A stretch of DNA of 64,000 bases, taken from NCBI RefSeq assembly GCF_004799145.2, contig NW_021635203.1, forward strand, positions 620,001-684,000, written 5' to 3'. Below the pieces are notes generated by a model, which searched no databases, was not told the origin of the DNA, and saw only the letters and a list, made by a program, of their open reading frames with translations. This document shows positions 61,001-64,000 of this stretch, piece after piece. The translations under genes and the position numbers were made by a program. The stretch's first letter is position 1; each line of letters starts with the position of its first letter. The stretch comes from Neltuma alba (Eukaryota > Streptophyta > Magnoliopsida > Fabales > Fabaceae).

Positions 61001-61668
61001 TTTTCCACCTGATTTCGCTATATCAGCTAAAATTCTTGTCTAATTCCCAATAATATTTATGGACCTCTAAAAATTCATTTCTTCTCATAAAAAATCATAT
61101 TTTAATATAGCAAGGTCTCTTGAATTTTTCTAGAATTTATCTTAACCTCTAACTATTTATTTTGAATTTTCTCTGAAATCAAGCTTTACTGATAAGATTT
61201 CGGTAATAAATATTCTAAAATTAATTCTTTCACTTTCAGGGCCTAAAAATAATTTTATAAACACAAATAAATCCTTGAAAAAATTTTCATATTTTTTTCA
61301 AAATTACTGAGGCCTCTACATATTTAAAATAATTATTTCGGTCTAATTTTTTGCTGTTTTTCCCGAAAAACCTTTGTTTATAGAAAATTATGTAATAATT
61401 TATTTTTATGCCATTTCCACCTCTAAGGCTTTGAAAAAGGTTCCAGGCCCTCTAATTTACCTTTTTACCATTTTTCAAAAATTTTCTACAGTTGTTTTCT
61501 AATTTTTCTATTTTGCCCTTCTGAGACCAATAATTTCAAAAATATCAGTATGCACAAGAGCTGAATCTCCACTCAAAAGTTGTTTCGCCTCTGAGTCTTC
61601 TTCATTACTTGATCCTTTGTCCAATTTATTATTCACATTTCCAAGATTAAAATTGGCAGGATGTGACA
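58071..61668 (-). mobile_element. B LTR, inverted, with a nested A fragment
   Basis: It reads right to left from TGTCACATCCTGCC at 61668 to AAGGTGTTACA at 58071. Pieces 58071-58321 and about 59550-61668 belong to B; the middle is an inverted A-family fragment. B-type landmarks include the complement of GCAAGGAAGTGGC near 59558. The flanks TAGAT and GCTAT do not match, so a target duplication is not supported. No coding region; minus-strand frames of 63-73 codons near 59812-60312 are not accepted. Confidence 0.7.
58322..59549 (-). mobile_element. A LTR fragment, inverted, nested in B
   Basis: It begins TGAAACATTTTGAC, the complement of the A LTR end, and follows 40817-42060 closely (ACAGGTCCAAGCTCAAAAATTC, TTTCCTTTGACTCCCTTGAC). 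It stops near 59549 inside the LTR, so the first part of the LTR (about 1.7 kb) was deleted. Confidence 0.75.
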
Positions 61669-61751
61669 GCTATAAAATAGAATATTATTATTAAAGGAGC
61701 TTAGATATAAATACCCTTAAGATGTAATTACTAGATTTAGTTTAGAAATAA

Positions 61752-62702
61752 GGAAAAATTAATTTATAAGTCCTTATAGTTTACTTTAATTTTGAATCAG
61801 ATTCCTACAGTTTATTTCTTTTAAATCAAATCCTTATATTTTGATCTGTTAAGCCCACCATCCTTAACGGTTTGCACTGTTATAACACTGTTAAGTTTTG
61901 ATGATATGGCTAATAGTATGCTTCCATGGCCAACTGACATGTTAAAAATATAATATTAAAATTATTTTTCTTTTAAAATTTTCAGGTAAACATGAAAAAA
62001 AAATGAAGGGCCATTGTTTCTAGGCCTTCAATTTCCGTCTCCCACCACGGAATTCCTTGCTTTCAATTACAACCATGATACAAGAAAATTACTTTTAATT
62101 CATGGTGCTACACGTGGTCAAGCATTACCCAACCGTTCTTATATCGTAATCTACCATTTATTGCTATATTTTTGTTTCTCATCTCTAATTTTCTTGCAGT
62201 GAGAGTTTATTTTTTTGGTAGATCTTAATTGAGTTTTCAAAACTTTTGATATAAACTCGATGGATCCCATACTATTTAGCATATCCTATACTATCGAGCT
62301 TAAGTTTTACCTGGATAATCTTGTTCGCCGTCATCTTCCGTACCCAATGAAAACCAAAACTGAAAGTTCTGCAACTAGCTGCAAAATTAGCTAGAGGGCG
62401 GGAATACGATTGTTTCCTGAACTGACTGATCATGATGGTCTAAGTTAAAGGCTTCTTAATTACTTTATTATCCCCCTATCATCAAAATTAATCCATGTGG
62501 TGCTAACTCATGTTTCTTTATCCACATGTCACTTTAGTCAGCCTCTATCTCATCAAAACTTAACTGTGTTATAATGGTGTTAACTATTGAGGATGGATGG
62601 ACTTAACAGATCAAAGTATAAGAGCCCTATTCAAAAGAAATAAACTATAAGGATCTGATTCAAAATTGAAGTGAATTATAAGGACCTACGAATTAATTTT
62701 CC
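61752..62702 (+). mobile_element. TIR DNA element, copy 1
   Basis: A 951-bp unit bounded by inverted repeats of roughly 170 bp: left GGAAAAATTAATTTATAAGTC, right ending GACCTACGAATTAATTTTCC. Both TIRs contain the stretch GTTTATTTCTTTT and GATCTGTTAAG. The interior has a 62-codon frame (62014-62202) without recognisable domain and CTTTCAATTACAACC-type unique sequence. I see no transposase, so it is non-autonomous; superfamily is undecided because no clear target duplication was found (Mutator-like or foldback are possible). It is inserted in a retroelement gag. Confidence 0.7.
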
Positions 62703-62739
62703 TAATCTCTTAATATAAACATCGACTGTTGATGTCATA

Positions 62740-63317
62740 TGAAGATTTCTAAGTTATACCAGAGAGAGATACATTTTATCTTTGCAAAGAAAGCCTCCAT
62801 TTGTCTAAAATAGTCATTTCATGAAATCTGTGTCCGAATGTTTAGCCATGAAATTCAAATGCCACTTCAAAGCTTTCTTCTCAAGAGGTATACTGAGGAG
62901 ACGAATATGTTGATCTATGGGAGTTTTGTCTACCACAAAAAATTAACTGCATCGATAGAACCATCCTGTAAAGTCTTTCCCATCAAACTTAAAAAAGTTT
63001 ACACGATTATGCTTCGTCGGTGGCACATATTAGGATCAAGACAATCGGTACGTTCTAAATTAAGGACCAGCTTAGTGACGATTAGGAGGGTTGGATGAAG
63101 CGCCAATATTCTCATGAGGAATAGTCTGGTTAACAAATATAATCTTGGTTATTAAGTCAATCATTTACTGCTCAATTCAAGAAATTAAAGGCTTCAAGTC
63201 ACCAATGTCTGACGAGTTCTGCTTAAGGTGTAATCTCGTGCTTTCCATCATAGCAGCTTGCAACTCCATTCTCTGCTCATGGTCTTTGATCTATTCATTG
63301 AATCTTGTTTTCGGCAT
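62740..63317 (-). pseudogene. Ty3/gypsy gag fragment
   Basis: On the minus strand an ATG at 63317 follows a primer-binding site. The frame carries KDHEQRMELQAAMMEST, a helical N-terminal segment with several stops, then FFKFDGKDFTGWFYRC (near 62945-62990) and PLEKKALKWHLNFM (near 62865-62905), the capsid core typical of this gag family. It is cut by the TIR element at 62702. Plus-strand frames over the same DNA (62838-63098, 63145-63417) are antisense shadows. Confidence 0.72.
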
Positions 63318-63339
63318 TGTAACTTTCACCGGAAAGGTT

Positions 63340-63352
63340 GGCTCTGATGCCA
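63340..63352 (-). other. Primer-binding site of the minus-strand element
   Basis: On the minus strand TGGCATCAGAGCC lies 23 bases before the gag ATG; it differs by one base from the initiator Met tRNA complement. The LTR end should lie at about 63353-63360. Confidence 0.75.
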
Positions 63353-63400
63353 AATTAGCACGTAAGGAAGAGAAGAAAAGAACACGTGTATTATTTCTAG
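63353..63400 (-). mobile_element. End of the 5' LTR of the minus-strand gag element
   Basis: A short stretch between the primer-binding site and the second TIR element; on the minus strand it ends CTTCCTTACGTGCTAATT. The remainder of the LTR lies beyond the inserted element and outside the window. Confidence 0.45.
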
Positions 63401-64000
63401 GGAAAATTAATTCGTAGGTCCCTATAGTTCACTTCAATTTTGAATCAGATCCTTATAGTTTATTTCTTTTGAATAGGGCCCTTATACTTTGATCTGTTAA
63501 GTCCATCCATCCTCAATGGCTAACACCATTATAACACCGTTAAGTTTTGATGAGATAGATGCTGACTAAACTGACATGTGGATAAAGAAACATGAGTTAG
63601 CACCACATGGATTAATTTTGATGACAGGTGGATAATAAAGTAATTAAGAAGCCTTTAACTAAGACCATCATGATCAGTCAGTTCAAGAAACAATCGCATT
63701 CCCACCCTCTAGCTAATTTTGCGGCTAGTTGTAGAACTTTCAGTTTTGGTTTTCATTGGGTGCGGAAGACGACGACGACCAAGATTATCCAGGTAAAACT
63801 TAAGCTTGATAGTATAGGAGATGCTAAATAGTATGGGATCCATCGAGTTCATATCAGAAGTTTTGAACACTCAAATAAGATCCACCAAAAAAATAAACTC
63901 TCACTGCAAGAAAATTAGAGAAGAGAAACAAAAATATAGCAGTAAATGGTTAGATTAAGATATAAGAATGGTTGAGTAATGCTTGACAACATGTAGCACC
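63401..64000 (-). mobile_element. TIR DNA element, copy 2, partial and inverted
   Basis: Starting GGAAAATTAATTCGTAGGTC, the 600 bases to the window end are the complement of 62104-62702, with almost the same length and many single-base differences. It sits in the LTR of the minus-strand gag element. The last roughly 350 bp would be outside the window. The 67-codon frame 63628-63831 is part of the repeat and unsupported. Confidence 0.75.

Noticed and set aside
58066..61673. Target-site duplication for the inverted B LTR at 58071-61668
   Set aside because: Flanking pentamers TAGAT and GCTAT do not match.
63145..63417. 90-codon plus-strand frame with a charged C-terminus
   Set aside because: It is antisense to a recognisable gag and its primer-binding site, and runs into the TIR element.
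1..64000. Host protein-coding gene, rRNA cluster or organelle insertion
   Set aside because: No long coding exons, conserved host domains, rRNA-like or plastid-like stretches were seen; all recognisable coding belongs to transposable elements.

Overview
The window looks like heterochromatic, probably pericentromeric, DNA of a flowering plant, most likely a eudicot. It is AT-rich and I found no credible host gene. Almost all of it is layered transposable elements: Ty3/gypsy LTR retrotransposons (chromovirus/Tekay-like and Athila-like), an En/Spm (CACTA) DNA transposon, a second CACTA-like element, and a family with long terminal inverted repeats (TIRs). The species cannot be read from the sequence. 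Most element genes are dead, with many stops, frameshifts and nested insertions.

Layout. 1-1664: Athila-type gag on the minus strand. 1665-10999: a plus-strand gypsy element (LTR, gag, reverse transcriptase, RNase H) cut by a CACTA-like element (5804-7237) and a solo LTR (7288-9903). 11000-14381: another LTR, then a 0.6-kb unplaced island. 15013-24309: a plus-strand element with LTR, primer-binding site and broken pol, itself hit by a minus-strand solo LTR (20126-22191, TSD ACTTC). 24310-30696: a minus-strand chromovirus with LTR, polypurine tract, chromodomain, integrase, RNase H, RT, protease and gag, truncated at its 5' side. 30697-33648: a truncated LTR carrying a 651-bp tandem duplication. 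33650-38890: the right part of an En/Spm transposon. 39007-50461: a complete LTR element with two 2.9-kb LTRs, TSD CCTTT and a 2.6-kb non-coding interior; its 5' LTR contains an inverted solo LTR of the same family (40817-43764, TSD TTAAC). 50467-61668: a patchwork of truncated LTRs in both orientations and Athila-like remnants. 61752-64000: one full and one partial copy of a TIR element in opposite orientation, around a gag fragment whose element has a tRNA-iMet type primer-binding site.

The best-preserved gene is the second gene of the En/Spm element, an 11-exon reading frame of about 715 codons (35195-38195) ending in a Ulp1-type SUMO-protease domain with His, Asp, Gln and Cys all present. 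Its partner, the TNP2-derived transposase gene, has lost its 5' part and has one in-frame TGA.

Three things stand out beyond routine repeat annotation. The insertion history can be read from target-site duplications and empty sites. Inverted LTR arrangements could make hairpin RNA. Several diverged LTR families share a splice-donor-like AAG|GT motif about 115-145 bp downstream of their TATA boxes. I saw no clearly new biological system.
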